In this document: piece after piece, positions 1 to 11,709 of the stretch
Layout: each line of letters begins with the position of its first letter
Position numbering within the stretch: position 1 is the first letter of the stretch
Source: Phragmites australis
Lineage: Eukaryota; Streptophyta; Magnoliopsida; Poales; Poaceae
DNA: 64,000 bases
Reading direction: 5' to 3'
Assembly (NCBI RefSeq): GCF_958298935.1
Contig: NC_084938.1
Span: 22,301,501 to 22,365,500, forward strand
Program-made: the position numbers and the translations under genes
The notes under the pieces: generated by a model
The model's database searches: none
What the model was told of the DNA's origin: nothing
The model's input: only the letters and a program-made list of their open reading frames with translations

Positions 1-430
1 GGCGGGATGAGGGAGCTCCAAAATGAAGAGATTAGCGAGACGGCGTGCTGTAGACACGGATCTGGCAGCAAGGTGTCGACTAAGATGGCAGGAAGAGGGG
101 TGGGCTAGGGAGCACGAAGTTCGCTTCGTCCAGAGGTTAAAGAAACGGTCCAACCTTTATATCTCCATCCGAGGTCACATTGGTCGCCTGAAAACAATAA
201 ATAAAACATGCGCCTTTAAAATAGTATTACCTTTATTTTTGAGGTGCACTACATGAGGCCCTAGGGACATCTTCACTGGATGGACTGAACCTAAGGGCCC
301 AACTAAACTTAGGCCCAGACAGCCCATCGCACAGGTGATCAGTACGTGTAACAGGTACACACACTTCAGTGTACTTACAAGTGACCGTGAGCAACTAGTT
401 TTGCATGCGACATATGCTTTCTAGTATCTT
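1..430. other. 3' flank of the DUF716 gene, no gene seen
   Basis: This stretch lies downstream of the minus-strand DUF716 gene and probably contains its 3' UTR in the part nearest 430. Short open frames on both strands have no recognisable domain and no consistent codon pattern. I see no transposon terminus here. Confidence 0.5.
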
Positions 431-1321
431 CTACACCTGCTCTGCAACGGGAAACACGCGCTTCTGCGGCGCGTCCCCGTCGACGATGAGGGCACCGCCG
501 TCGCCGGCTGGCGGCTGAAGCTGCCTGTACTCCAAGCACCGGCAATCCACCCTGAGGCACAGGTACGCCGTCACGACCCACACCGCGGCGAGCGCCCAGC
601 TGAACTGAAGGTTGGCCATCACGACCGCCCTCCGCGCCGCATCCTCCGTCGAGCACGCCACCGCGCTCTGCATGGCGGCGCTTCCCTGATCAACGCCGTG
701 GCACCCCGTCGGCACGAGTGCCGGGACCCACAGCGCGAAGCCCATGACCATGAACCACATGCCCTGGAGCAGCACGGACGCTGACCTCACCACCGCCACG
801 GCGAAGCTCCTTGGCAGGACGGCCGTGGCGGCCGTGGCGACGAGGGAGGCCGCCACCACTAGCTGCAGCAGCCAGTGGTAGTGGCCCTCGAGGCCGGCGT
901 GGTCCGCGGAGTGAAACCGGAGCAGGAACAGCTCCTGCCCGAATACCGACGCGGCGAGCGCAGCCACCACGTCCCCAAGCGCGTCGCGGCGCCACGTGAG
1001 GTCGACGGCCAGCGCCACGGACGCGTAAACGGAGAGGTGGAGGTACATGGTGGCGTGCTCGAGGCTGTCCGGCTGGAGGGAGAGCGCGAGGATGGGGAAG
1101 TCGACGAGCTGGTCGACGATGGCGAGCACGGAGAAGGAGAGCAGGAGGTAGAGCTCCAGGTGCCTCAGGCCTGGCAGAGGCGACGGGAAGGGGAACCAGG
1201 TGGCGGAGCGGAACCCGGAGGCGCCCTTGAGCTTGTAGGCCCTGACGGTGTTGAGCGTGTGCCACACGCCGAGGATGGCGAAGGCCAGGCCGGGGAGGAA
1301 GTGGCCTAGGAAGGTGCCCAT
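431..1321 (-). CDS. DUF716 / TMEM45-like multi-pass membrane protein
   Basis: A 296-residue single-exon protein. It has about seven hydrophobic segments. Residues 1-30 are a first membrane span ending in HTLNTVRAYK. At about 88-104 is the LEHATMYLHLSVYASVAL block. At 127-154 is the family's most conserved part, FGQELFLLRFHSAD followed by HAGLEGHYHWLLQL. The charged C-tail (about 260-296) is cytosolic or otherwise non-membrane. The length and order match plant DUF716 proteins (related to animal TMEM45), whose biochemical role is not settled; some members have been linked to stress or virus response. The start at 1321 is the first ATG after a TATA box and gives the conserved N-terminus. The codons are very GC-rich, as in many grass single-exon genes. 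The opposite strand has long frames only because of that composition. No stop or frameshift is seen, so I regard it as functional. Confidence 0.9.
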   Translation of the reverse strand: MGTFLGHFLPGLAFAILGVWHTLNTVRAYKLKGASGFRSATWFPFPSPLPGLRHLELYLLLSFSVLAIVDQLVDFPILALSLQPDSLEHATMYLHLSVYASVALAVDLTWRRDALGDVVAALAASVFGQELFLLRFHSADHAGLEGHYHWLLQLVVAASLVATAATAVLPRSFAVAVVRSASVLLQGMWFMVMGFALWVPALVPTGCHGVDQGSAAMQSAVACSTEDAARRAVVMANLQFSWALAAVWVVTAYLCLRVDCRCLEYRQLQPPAGDGGALIVDGDAPQKRVFPVAEQV

Positions 1322-1390
1322 GGCTTACTCTTCGCTTGTGCTGATACTGGCCGGTGTTGGACTGTTGGCGTCTGTACGTGTGTGCAATGG

Positions 1391-1398
1391 CTTAAATA
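1391..1398 (-). promoter_or_regulatory. TATA box of the DUF716 gene
   Basis: On the minus strand this reads TATTTAAG, about 70 bases upstream of the ATG at 1321. That leaves room for a short 5' UTR. The position and orientation fit a core promoter; there is no direct evidence of the transcription start. Confidence 0.55.
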
Positions 1399-1889
1399 GG
1401 TACATGTAGAGTTCAGAGATGTGAACGACAGTGTTGCCATTGTTAGGAGTTTGGACATGGAAGAGGCAGAGCATGCACGCTTGTTTGGACTCCACTTCAG
1501 GAGGATTCAAGTTAGTGGTAGCTTGCATGGAAAAGAGCTGCAGGAACGTACCTGTAGTGCCAAGCTATATAATATGCAGGCAGGGCGAAAAGGAATGATC
1601 TACTAGTCAGTTTGTTGTGCGTGTCAACTTCGGTGTGTTGCTAGTCATTGCTCGATTGTTGCCGAATAGCGATGCTACAAGAAAACCTCCGATCCGATTC
1701 AGGATCGCAATTCAACATGGTGAGCATGCATCTGTTCATCTCCATTTCTGTTGATCAGAGGTTGATCTGGTTTCACCAACTGTCAATGTGCATAGCCATA
1801 TAACTAACTGACGACGTATTTTATCTACGCTGCACCTTTATTTTTCCACTTTTCGTTTTGATAGCGACATCGAGGCACCCGTATCAACA
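1399..1889. other. Upstream region between the DUF716 gene and a retroelement
   Basis: AT-rich intergenic DNA that probably holds distal promoter sequence of the DUF716 gene. The open frames in it are short and show no domain. No repeat ends were found. Confidence 0.4.
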
Positions 1890-2306
1890 CATTGATTAGT
1901 GCTTTGACCACTCTACGTACCTAATCAAACTATAATATAAGCATACAAACACGACTTTGTGCTTTGTCACGGGCCTAGGACTCCTGGACCGGGCTGCAAG
2001 GCAAGACGGTGGCTGGCACCTTGAGCACGAATGGCTGCTGAAGATTGCAACACATATATAAAAGGAGAAGCAACCTTCCAGCCAAGGCATCGAAGAACAA
2101 ACGGAAGAAACCGAATGGCGGTGAGCTACGGCTCAGGCGAGTCGGAGACTTGATCGATCTCTTCCCTTTCCCTTACTCTTCTTGTTCCATCAGTTGTACC
2201 CAGACCATGTGTATTGGTTTGATTTGGCTATTAAGCTCGGATTTGGATTGTTCTTATGTGTGCTTGTGTGGATTTGAGTACTTGGATCCTTTGGGTTGGT
2301 AACAAT

Positions 2307-2319
2307 TGGTAATCAGAGC
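2307..2319 (+). promoter_or_regulatory. Primer-binding-like site (initiator Met tRNA type)
   Basis: The sequence TGGTAATCAGAGC matches the usual plant retroelement primer site TGGTATCAGAGC with one extra A. It lies nine bases before the first ATG of the gag-like frame. The extra base would weaken tRNA pairing, in keeping with a decayed element. Confidence 0.55.
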
Positions 2320-2327
2320 ATTCAATC

Positions 2328-2930
2328 ATGGCGCTGCAACATATGACGACTGACGATCAACACGCAGAGTTCATAGCAATGTTGAAGGAGATGAACGCCA
2401 GCACCACGCAAAACGACCAAGCACTCACATATGTGAGGGCAGTGGTGGATGAATTGAAGACCAACAAGGAGGAGCCCATGCCGATCGATCTACCCTGAGC
2501 ACTCTCACCGCCTTCGCACTTCGTCGCTGAGGCAGATCTAGTCTCATCGGCTACGCTTCAGCCACCAGTGGAACAAGAGCGTTCCGCATCTAAGGAGGGG
2601 GCCCATCAGCAATCCATCTCCCCGATCACCTACATTGACATCTTCGCCATCGCGCGGTCCTTCAAACGCGCGATAGTCTACCACGCCGCAACCACCGAGC
2701 ACATGGCAACCACGCCCGCCAAGTGTTCGACGGAGGGTTTCCTCCATGCGTGCCACCTCGTCGAGCTCACCAGCCGCACCTCCAATATGCTTGTCACCCA
2801 CCCCATGCTCGACGCCATCGATGCCGACTTTGACCTCGTGCTCCACAGCTTCAGCCCCAGTGACGTCTCCGATCAGGGCTCCTGTGCGACATCTTCGTGC
2901 CCCGCATGCAGATGTCCATCGACAACATGA
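2328..2930 (+). pseudogene. Gag-like leader frame of the chimeric retroelement
   Basis: The ATG at 2328 opens a frame of 56 codons beginning MALQHMTTDDQHAEF. A TGA at 2496-2498 closes it, but the same frame continues open to 2930. The first part is helical and acidic, like the N-terminal part of some grass Gypsy gag proteins. The second part, after residue 80, includes ITYIDIFAIARSFKRA and is not recognised. A shifted frame carries on to 3187, also unrecognised. The frame directly follows the primer site, which is why I read it as the retroelement's own leader protein. Assignment as gag is an inference from position and composition; no zinc knuckle is present. Confidence 0.35.
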
Positions 2931-3282
2931 TGAAGGTGCTTAGGGCATCGCCGTTCTTGACCCACCATTACCACTCCATCAACGCACCATCCACTACCAC
3001 TGTCCGTGACCACAAAATCCAGCACATGCGGCAGACCCTCAATGTTGTCGATATCGAGCTCATCAAGCCAATGGTCATGGGAGAGGACCTTGACCTCGAT
3101 GATGTGCTCATCATCATCGAGCTCGCCAACTTGGCGCTTCTGCCGCTCCAGTTACAACCGACGTCCGCCAAATGCTCGATGGAATGATGCAATTATTTTC
3201 CAAAACTCTTGCGCGTGGTGACTACTTCGGGGCTCGTCAACAAATCCCCGGCATCGTCGTCCATGTAATACCTCTATTTTGC

Positions 3283-3630
3283 TTGCGCAGCCCACGACGA
3301 CTCCTTCCAAATGACCACCGTCAGTGACATCGTCACCCACTACAGCTGGAGGAAGGTCACAACCATCTATGTCGATGATGATTTAGGCCACGGTGGTGTC
3401 GACGCCCTGGGCTCGAGGCTCCGTGCTCAGAGACATTCTACAAGGTCGTGTTCCTGCCTAGTGCTGTTTGGGCCGCGCTCAGTGACCTCTTGGAGCGGGC
3501 TTGCATGATGGAATCCCACGTCATCGTCATCCACGTCAGCTCGGACTCTGGCTCCAGCCTTGATGTATTCACGGTAGCGCAGTTGCTCAATATGGTGGTC
3601 ATCTACATACTCGGCTTCATAGGCACCAAC
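3283..3630 (+). pseudogene. Glutamate-receptor-like (GLR) ligand-domain fragment
   Basis: The frame reads AHDDSFQMTTVSDIVTHYSW and then RKVTTIYVDDDLG, followed by ALGSRLRAQR. This matches the part of plant glutamate receptor-like channels in the amino-terminal ANF-type ligand-binding domain, where the usual text is DSFQMAAVADL..YGWKEV.AIYVDDDYGRNG. A frameshift near 3430 moves the next block, FLPSAVWAALSDLLERACMM and then ESHVIVIHVSSDSG, into another frame. That matches the family's LLVKVALMESRVIVVHVNPDSG region. The two blocks are in the right order and spacing for one receptor. No transmembrane or pore segment follows, so only a piece of about 110 residues was captured. It cannot make a channel. 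Confidence 0.75.
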
Positions 3631-3715
3631 CTGGCTTCACCAATCAATGTACACACATGGAGTTTGAAGTAAAATCTCTCTATCAGTATCTACTCTATTT
3701 GTATGTCATGGTGGG

Positions 3716-5259
3716 TTGCGGGCGAGAGAATCATTTAGTCTGAAGGAGTGCCTGGAGTTTGGGCGAGTGTTGGGGGAGAAGGAGTTTGCATTGTCGCACA
3801 CCTCAAAAACTGTCGGGGTGTTCTTCTCTGATTACAAGATTTCTCAGCCAACTAAGGGAGATGAAATGGAGCTAGAGTATGAAGAAGATGGAGAGGATGG
3901 TAGGGGAGGTGAGTGCATGTTAGCTGCAAATGGAGAGAAGAGCATATTTCGTAATGTCAATTTGGATCAGGTTCCTTCTCTTGGTGGTCATATGGTGGTG
4001 AATACATATGTGCTAGTTAAGGAGAATTGGCTGAGCTGCTGTGATCACAGCTATGCCATAGTGGTTTGCATTCCTTGGACAGAGAATGATTTTATGGGTT
4101 ATCTAACTACTCTCTTAGTTGTTGAGATGTATCACAAGGAAGTGCAATCATGGTTAGAGGCAATTGGTGTCTTATTGGAGGCTACTACCAAATATGAGCA
4201 AGATGCACTACTAGATATGAGCAAGGAGGAGACTCAAGTATGCACCAAGGAATTCAGTGAGCAGTTTGCTCAGTCAACAATTGAGCAGACCCAACTAGAG
4301 CCTTGGCCCAATTGGCATGATAAGTTGAGCAACAAAAGTGTGGTGGGACTGCTTAGTGTGAAAAATCAATGCGAGGAAGATGGAAGTTATGAGGTTTGCT
4401 ATCGCTCATATATTGTTGATGTTGTGGCACCTGATAAGCCTATTAATTACGCTATTTTGTCAAGGATGAAGCATTTTTCACCAATGAACAAGCTAAAGAA
4501 GATGACATTGAGGGTTATTGCTGAAAGCATGTCTGAGGAAGGAATTGGAGGCCTGAAAGAGCTATTCAAAATTATTGAAATTGCAAACAATGGAACTCTG
4601 ACAATTGACGAGCTACAAGATGGCTCCAAAAGAGTAGACTCATGATTGATAGCGAATGAAATCTAGGCTTCAATGGATGGAGCTGATATTGACAACAGAG
4701 GAACCATCGACTATGGTAAATTCATTGTAGCGGCATTTCACAGGAATAAACTGCAGGAAAATAAAGAAGATGTTCACCACTTGTATCTTGCCAAATACAA
4801 GGACTTTGTTGGGGCACCTGATACAATTGATATTGGACTCAATCCATATGATACAGATCAGCCACTAAAATCTATTGTCAAGGAGTGTTGGTTATCAAAA
4901 TGGAATGTTGATTCAAGTGAAGCAATCATGGTGGTGGATAAAGTCTGTCTGTGGAAACTTCATCTAATTGAGTTTGAAGAAGAGCTCAAGATTGGACCTC
5001 TGACCGAGTACATGTTGCATCAGGAGGAAATCTGGAAAGAGATAGCAGGAGGGGCTAACCTTTGCTCTAGTCTTCATGTTGTAGCTGGAGATCATAGGCA
5101 GCATTATCAGCTTGGAGGGCTATTTCTGTTGGAGCTTTCTTTGTTACCTATCGTTGGAGCACCAAAGATGCTTGATGGAGGGTTCCTGGCAGGCATCGAG
5201 GTGTTCTATGTGCATTGGGATCTAGGTGGTTCTCCATTTAGATCGGCTTGGGGACAAGC
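3716..5259 (+). pseudogene. Fused frame containing a calcium-dependent protein kinase (CDPK) fragment
   Basis: One frame runs from 3716 across two in-frame stops (TGA at 4643, TAG at 4664) to the LTR junction at 5260. The segment from about 4390 reads VVAPDKPINYAILSRMKHFS and then PMNKLKKMTLRVIAESMSEE. This is the CDPK junction (autoinhibitory) domain leading to EF-hand 1 (LFKIIEIANNGTLTIDEL). After the stops comes EF-hand 2 (ADIDNRGTIDYGKFI). The two stops sit where CDPKs have Glu and Gln. EF-hand 1 has lost calcium-binding residues (IEIANNGT in place of IDTDNSGT). The kinase domain is missing. The flanking parts (3716-4380 and 4765-5259) are not recognised and may come from other genes. The last 16 codons of the open frame belong to the inserted LTR. 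CDPK genes normally have introns in this region; none is seen. Confidence 0.7.
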
Positions 5260-6722
5260 TGTAACGAACATGGTCCTTTTAGAGCATGTATGTAATTTTG
5301 GTGAATAATGATAATATAGTTAATGAGACTAACATATTTGACAAGTATATGCTTTAGTAGATCTCATGGATGCTATACATGAAGAAGCCACGAAGCCGAA
5401 CTCAAGAAAGATTGAATTGGATGAGTTCATATAAGATTACACTCATTGAATGGTCCAGTGCTCAGATTGTTGTACATACCGGAGTATTCTTGGATCAGAA
5501 TAAGCTTTTCAGACACAAAACACCAAACGGCCTGGTGTTAGAGTGGTATGAACACCGAAGTGTTTTACAGGAGAAGTACAGTTTTCAGAAGAAGAAGGAT
5601 AAACTCACCGGATGGTCCATTGTTAAGGTGTTATGCACACTGGAGTATTTTCCAAGAGATGTGTGTTTCTCAGTAGATAAATTTATACACACCGGGTGAT
5701 CCGATGCTCAACAAGATATACACACTAGATAGTCTGGTGATGGAGTTCAAGGTTATACCAGAATATTCGGTGTTCACAATGTGCTTGAGTAGGGTTCCAA
5801 CGGCTAGTTTTCTACTGTTGTACACACTAGATTGTCCAATATTTGTACTGTTGTTAACATCAGATCATCCAGTGCTCATAGTCTTTTATGACCGTTGGAG
5901 CAACAGCTAGTGCACAGGTTTGAGACTATAAATACCTCCCCCCTCACTTGGCCATTTGAGTGTGCTGAAGTCTAGAGAAGCTCATAGATACTTAAGAAGA
6001 CATCTAATCCACTAAAATACTAAAGTTATCATTCAAGTTAATTAAGCACAAGATTAAGGAGTGATTAGTGCTAATAGGCCTAGAGAGAGTTGTTGCTAGG
6101 TGTTGCTACCCAGAGAAGGAATCAAGAATTGATCCTATATTGTACAAAGTGATATATTGGCACCTTGGAGTCTTAGTGCCTCGCCAGCACCATGAGCCTT
6201 GGTGGCTCATGCTTGTTGACCCTCCGACTTGGTGCGAAGCGGTGGCAAGACGTTTGTATAGGGACGCAGAGACCCTTACCTTGGTGGCTCAAACTCTGAA
6301 GAGAAGATGGTGGCAAGTGACTAGAAGAGAGACTTGTGGTAAAGCCTTACCTTGGTGGCTTGATGGTTTAACCTACTTGAGGTCTACGTGGCTCAAAGGT
6401 CGTGACCGGGTGCCATCTGGGAGCTATAGCCTAGATGACTGTTCTAATGTGGACTAGGAGTGACGTTTATACTATCGATACCATGGGATAAAAATCTCTT
6501 ATGCCGAGTTTACTCTCTCTACCTTATTTATGTTTCTGCATTTGCTTCTTGCAATCTATCCTTTGCATGCTTACCTTAATATAGTAGTTTGTTAGGATTG
6601 GCTATAGGTTGCAAACCTTTTGAACTCTAGAGTAGACACACTAGATGAACATATACCATATTTAGATATAAATTGATATATGTTTATCTTATAAAGTTTT
6701 TGGAGCCGATTAATCAACTAGG
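5260..6722 (+). repeat. Solo or truncated LTR, Sirevirus-like Copia, family A
   Basis: It starts with TGTAACGAACATGGTCC, which aligns base for base with the start of the minus-strand LTR ending at 31548 (TGTAGCGAAAATGACC). The two remain alignable along most of their length, for example around the TTTACTCTCTCTACCTTATTTA and AGTAGACACACTAGAT blocks. It interrupts the kinase-bearing pseudogene. Decayed copies of a CCGGA..TCCGG palindrome are scattered in its first half. The 3' end is uncertain: the expected terminal block (GATGAATTAGGA-type sequence of the relative) is missing, so this copy is probably truncated near 6722. I found no convincing target-site duplication. Confidence 0.65.
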
Positions 6723-9020
6723 CATCTATGGAAAGAATCCGTGTTTTGGTTGGATAGATTTCGAATTTGGAGTTAGGATTGTGAAGTTCATGAGTCCTTG
6801 AGGTTTTGGACTAAATTAAAGGATTTGAGGAGATTTGAGTTAGAAATCATGTTGCTAAGTTGATGAGTGAATTCTAGACTCTCTAAACTATGTCAAACAT
6901 GTCTATCTTTGGATTGGAGAAGCTCGCAAATCAAATTGGCCATTTTTCTCCGTGAAGAACAGATGTTCTGGAAAGTTCGGATACTCCGGAAAATTTTTTG
7001 GAGACTCTGCAGTCCGGATACTCCGCAAAAATGCGGAGTCTCCACAGTTACTGTTCATTAAGCGATGTGAGGCTTGTAAAATTCATAATAAATTCTTCAT
7101 AGCTCCAAAAATTATGAAACTAATTTTGTTGGTTTCACAATAACCTCCTCTACCTATTAAAAATCCCCGCTATTAAATCATTAATTAATGTTTTGAGATG
7201 AATTAATTACGTTAAGGCTTCATTAATTCACTGTTAATTCTTTGCAAGTCCAAAATTGGTAAATCCAATTTTGCTAGTCTTCTTATGACTTGTTCTAGCT
7301 AAGAGAAAGGTTTCATGAATTATAATACATAATTTCATAGCATTTCATCATATGATTATTGTGGTGTATTTTTTTCTTTAGTGATCATCATACCAGAGAG
7401 TGACAGGTTCCTCGGGAGGGTTTTGTGGTTGATCTTGTTTTGAAGAAGAGTAGCAAGGCAAGTATCTAAGCATACTCTACCTACTACTTTGGACCTCGTA
7501 TGATATAATTTGATAAATTATAACGTATGTATGTTTGCATAATTAGAGTTCCAGAGTCGGGTGATATGGGTAGAACCTATGTTGATTTGCATTGCCTCTA
7601 CCTTGAATTATTGTTAATCCATGTCCTTGTACCATGGGTTTAATATTATGTTGTCTAACTTAAAATTGATACGAGATGCTTAGCAATGCATTAAGTCATC
7701 GGTAGAAGTCGAGCGGTGAAATATTTTATCGTTCGTGAGCATAGGCTTTAATTACTATCACAAATTATAATATTATTATGTTGATGATGTTAGTTGGATG
7801 AGTTGTGAATATGAGGCGAGATGTGAGCGGTGTTAGGGGTATCTTCTGCCCTGGAGGAGTTTCTCGGGTAGTTTGGGAGAGGAGCCCGGATGCCGTAGAC
7901 CGCTTGCATCATTTAAGGCTGTCCGTCGATGCAGTTGGCTTTAGCACTTTTTCATACTTACCACATGTCACATATGGGAACGATAAGCCAAGTATCGTAA
8001 GTCATCGCGTTCATTTGACTCATGCGTCTGGGATATGAGCAAGGGCTTGTAGAGGCACTTGAGATCCGCCAATAAGACGTTGGATGCTTAGGGTCTTAGG
8101 TGGCCTCTACATACATCGGGCATGGGCACAAAGGTTCAGGGTGGGTACGTGAAAGGATGATATGTGAATCATCACTCGCAACCGACGAGTTGTGTGGGTG
8201 GTGGTCTCGTATCCTGTGGGTCTAGGTTTACTCCTCTGCAGGGTGTAAAATCAATTCGAATTTCCGCGCTCTCGGTTATCGAGCAAGCTTCTGTTCATTT
8301 GCATCGGTCGTAGAGTCACGAATATAGGATGATATGTGGTGGTTTGGTATGTTGGGACATGGAGGTTATGGTTCTATCTTACACTTATGTTTATATTGGT
8401 TTCAGTTACATTTAGGTTCTAGATGTTGTCTACAGGATAGTTTTGGTTCTAGAGTAGATGCTCATATGTTTATATCAAAATGTTGCATTTCGCGTATGTA
8501 AATTACTTAACCTTGTGTTATTTTTACTTACTAATGGCTCAATACATAATCTTTGGAGTCGATCTATTTATATATGACCTATATGGATTAAGTCTTGCGT
8601 ACCTTCGTACTCAGCTGCTCTACAGGTTTTGCAGGTGAGGAGTTGTGTTTGGCTACTTCGTGTTCGCCGATGTCGGTGGCGGGCAAGAATAGTGCATCCT
8701 ACTCTCTTGTGACGTGCTTTTGGATGGAGCCTAAGCACATATGGCTCCGTCTAATTTTTGTGTTGATAGGTTTTGTTCCGCTGTGTAGTTGTCTTTTTTA
8801 TTGTAAATTGTTGAAAATAGTTGATGCTTAAGAACTTGTAATATAACTTTAATTATTTTTTTTTAAAAATTATGTTGTGATACTAAATGTTGGAAGACAT
8901 GTGTTCTGATCTTGGGTAAAAAACACGTGCCGAGGCTACCGGGATGGTATCCTGATTAATCGTCGAGGTTGTAATTATATTTAATGATTAATTAAAATAC
9001 TGTTTAAACGGTTCCTCACA
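6723..9020 (+). repeat. Probable solo LTR of a chromovirus-type (Tekay/Del-like) Gypsy element
   Basis: No gene-like reading frame is present. The stretch resembles the long LTRs of grass Tekay/Del elements: a GCAGGGTGTAAAATC block followed by CGCGCTCTCGGTTATCGAG near 8240-8285, then a promoter-like part and an AT-rich tail that ends in CGGTTCCTCACA at 9020. It is built like the better bounded LTR at 24015-26936, though not closely identical. A possible start is TGTGAAGTTC at 6780, which would be an imperfect inverse of the end. No target-site duplication was found, so both ends are approximate. Confidence 0.45.
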
Positions 9021-11709
9021 TAAAATCCCTAGCTATTTTCTTTTTTTCGTCTTTCTTCTCTTCTGTTGTTGTTTTGAACTTGTTTATTGAGTTTTAATAG
9101 AAAGCGAGGTAATCTCTGTTAAAAAGAAAGATAGAGGCACGATGTCGTGACAGTGCCTGGACCTAATTTTGCAAGGAGGAGTCAGTCCGGACAACGATCG
9201 ATGACGCTCCAGTCAATGTTAGTGCAGGCTGCGTTCGATCCCAATTTTCCAAAGTGGCAGCATTTACCTGAAGCTGAAGCTGATCGACAAAAAAGCATGC
9301 TGCGCTCTGAACTTTAGTCGGGCTCCACTGATTTTGTCTCCTATGCATGAGTGGTTTCCCTTTACAAAATTAGGTAAGGTGTCGTTAGTTTTATCATCCA
9401 TTCCATTTACAAATTACTGTCACTGTGGGATGTCAAGAACTTGATCATAACTTGATAGGGGTGGATTCACTTTATATCTATATAGTGCATAGGATATCGG
9501 TTAAATTTTTATTTTTAAATGATCTATTATATATAGTAGCTTATACGATACCTACTGGTTTAACAAGTGGGATAACTAGGACCCTTAACAGACCAGTTTG
9601 AGACACCGACCATTTTTATTCTAAATCCACCACTGCAACTTAACCTTATATTTTTGAACCAGCAATGAACATCTCTATGGGGTGCTTGTAGTGTTTAGAT
9701 TTCTTATTCTTTTTTCGAGGGAAGGTTGTGGTTCTTTTAGTTTCTGTTTTCAGGGAATGTGGTTCTTTTAGTTCAAACAAGGATTAGACCTGTTTCCATT
9801 TTTGGTGCTTCTAATGGGGCTGGGATGGATTTGGGTGATTTAGGTCAGATTCGGTCCACTAAGGGACTAGCCCATCTATGTTCGTGAGCCTGTCAGACAT
9901 ATAGGCCCAGTATTTTGGACAAACTAAAATTGTAATCCATTCAAACATGAGAACAGAGAAGAGCACCGTTTCAGTGAGTTGAGTTCAGCTTGATCCAGTT
10001 AACATGCATGGAAACCATCACCGCACACTCGAAGCACGCAACTGCACATCGGCGCCGGAGACCGACGAGCGGCTGGCTGAAAGCCTGAAACCCAAGTCCC
10101 GAAACCGACACGCCGCTGCGCCATCGATCCTCCCGATCGACCTGACCTCAAGCGCTCAACCCCACGCACGAGACACCACCCCACGAGTTCCTCCACGGGC
10201 ACCAGGCTTCACTTCACCCGGTCCCTCCACGGGCACCGGCCCGGGCGCCGGGGCCTGCCCTCGGCGCCCCACGAGGCCGCCGCGCGAGCTGCGCTGGTCC
10301 CCCCTTGGAACCGAGCATGCAAAACGTGTTCGCCTCGCAGCAGCTAGCTAGCCAGCTCTCCTCGCCCGCGCTGCCGCTGCGGCGGCTAGCTAGGGCGCAG
10401 TGCGTGCGCGCGGGCCGCCCGGCTCGTGTCCCTCTTCCTCTCCCTCTCCCACTCCCATCTGATCAGATGGACATCTCAACCGCTGCCGCACCGCGCACGC
10501 TCGCGCAGCAACGTGATAGCGCCCACGCACGGACACGTACGATGGCCGGTGTCAGCTGTCACAGCCTGTCTGTCCTCTCGGCTCCGACTCCACGGAGTGA
10601 CGCGCTCACCTCGGTTGATCATCGACCGAGGTGGTCCGTGGTCCCCGAGCTAGCGCTCGACCCCCATCCGATTTCGTACGTAGCGGCGACAGCGGCCACG
10701 GCTAGGGTGTTAAGGTGCGTGGCAGGGATCCACCGGCCACGAACGCGGGCCGTCTACCTGCCGAGCTAAGCTGAGCGCTGAGCATTTATAAATGGGGCGC
10801 TGCCTGATGCCTGCAGCCTGAGTGCCTGACAGTACACGCATGTAAGTGGTGCTTGTCTGTCCATATTCGCCCACAGAGACCGTATCTGACTTGGACCCTA
10901 TTTCGGGGCAATCCGAAGGCGACAGACAGCATCCTACACTGATGAAAGTATGAAACTGCCGCGAGTACCATCAAACTGATGCGGTTGCGCCTTAACCTTC
11001 CGAAGGAGACGGCCTCAGCTCTCCTCTTCTGTCCACTGGTTCGGGCTATGTTTCAGCTCGCTCGACAGCTACCTCTCCCAGCTGCACCCTGCCACACTTT
11101 GGTCATGCCACATAACGCGTAAAGCCTGGCCGATGCCCGATCGGCGACAGGCGCCCGGTTCGGAAACTTCTTTGGTTCTGTGTTGCGGCCCATCCGTCGA
11201 CCGTCAGTTTCCTTCTTTGGCGACTCTAGGCCGGCTGGCTCGGATTGGCACGTTACCTGAACATCATGTCTAAACTTTTTTGCCGATCGGATATATCAAA
11301 TTCGAGTCAAATTCTAACACATATGTAGTTGTGTCAAATTTTAAGTTGTATTTTACGCTCTTTTTTTTGCCGAATTGAATATCAGAATTTGAATTGTATT
11401 CCGACTCTTATGTGTGTGTCCAGCTAATATTGGTTAGCTCTCATGAGGTTCAGGGGCCCTGGTTTTCACAGTGCAGGAAAAGGGTTAGGACAGGCCTGCG
11501 CTCTGAGAGAGTGGTGTGTGTGAGAGAGCAGAGTGAGAGCTGTTGCAGAGGATCAACAAGTGCATTGGTTGATTCGTTTCATAGATCTTTGCTAGCTACG
11601 AGTGATTCAAATTTTGGCAGAAATTAATGGAGACTAAAGATCGATCAAAACAGTTAACGCGCGCGGTTCAAGTGTTCTTTCTTATCGACAACGAACCGAA
11701 GTACTAGTC

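Larger units (their letters stand above)
1890..5259 (+). mobile_element. Chimeric LTR-type retroelement carrying captured host gene fragments
   Basis: A TATA-like CATATATAAAAGG lies near 2051. A primer-binding-type sequence lies at 2307-2319. A gag-like frame starts at 2328. Then come a glutamate-receptor-like fragment (about 3283-3630) and a frame that includes a calcium-dependent protein kinase fragment (about 4390-4760). All are on the plus strand and none shows an intron. The order resembles gene-transducing LTR elements such as maize Bs1 (family knowledge). The left boundary is uncertain, and I found no 3' LTR: the right part is cut at 5260 by another LTR. A Pack-MULE or Helitron origin is the alternative, but the intron-free kinase fragment favours capture through RNA. 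Confidence 0.5.

Noticed and set aside
690..1309. Long frames (191 and 144 codons) overlapping the DUF716 gene
   Set aside because: They are shadows produced by the high GC of the real gene; they contain no motif, and the real frame has conserved family blocks.
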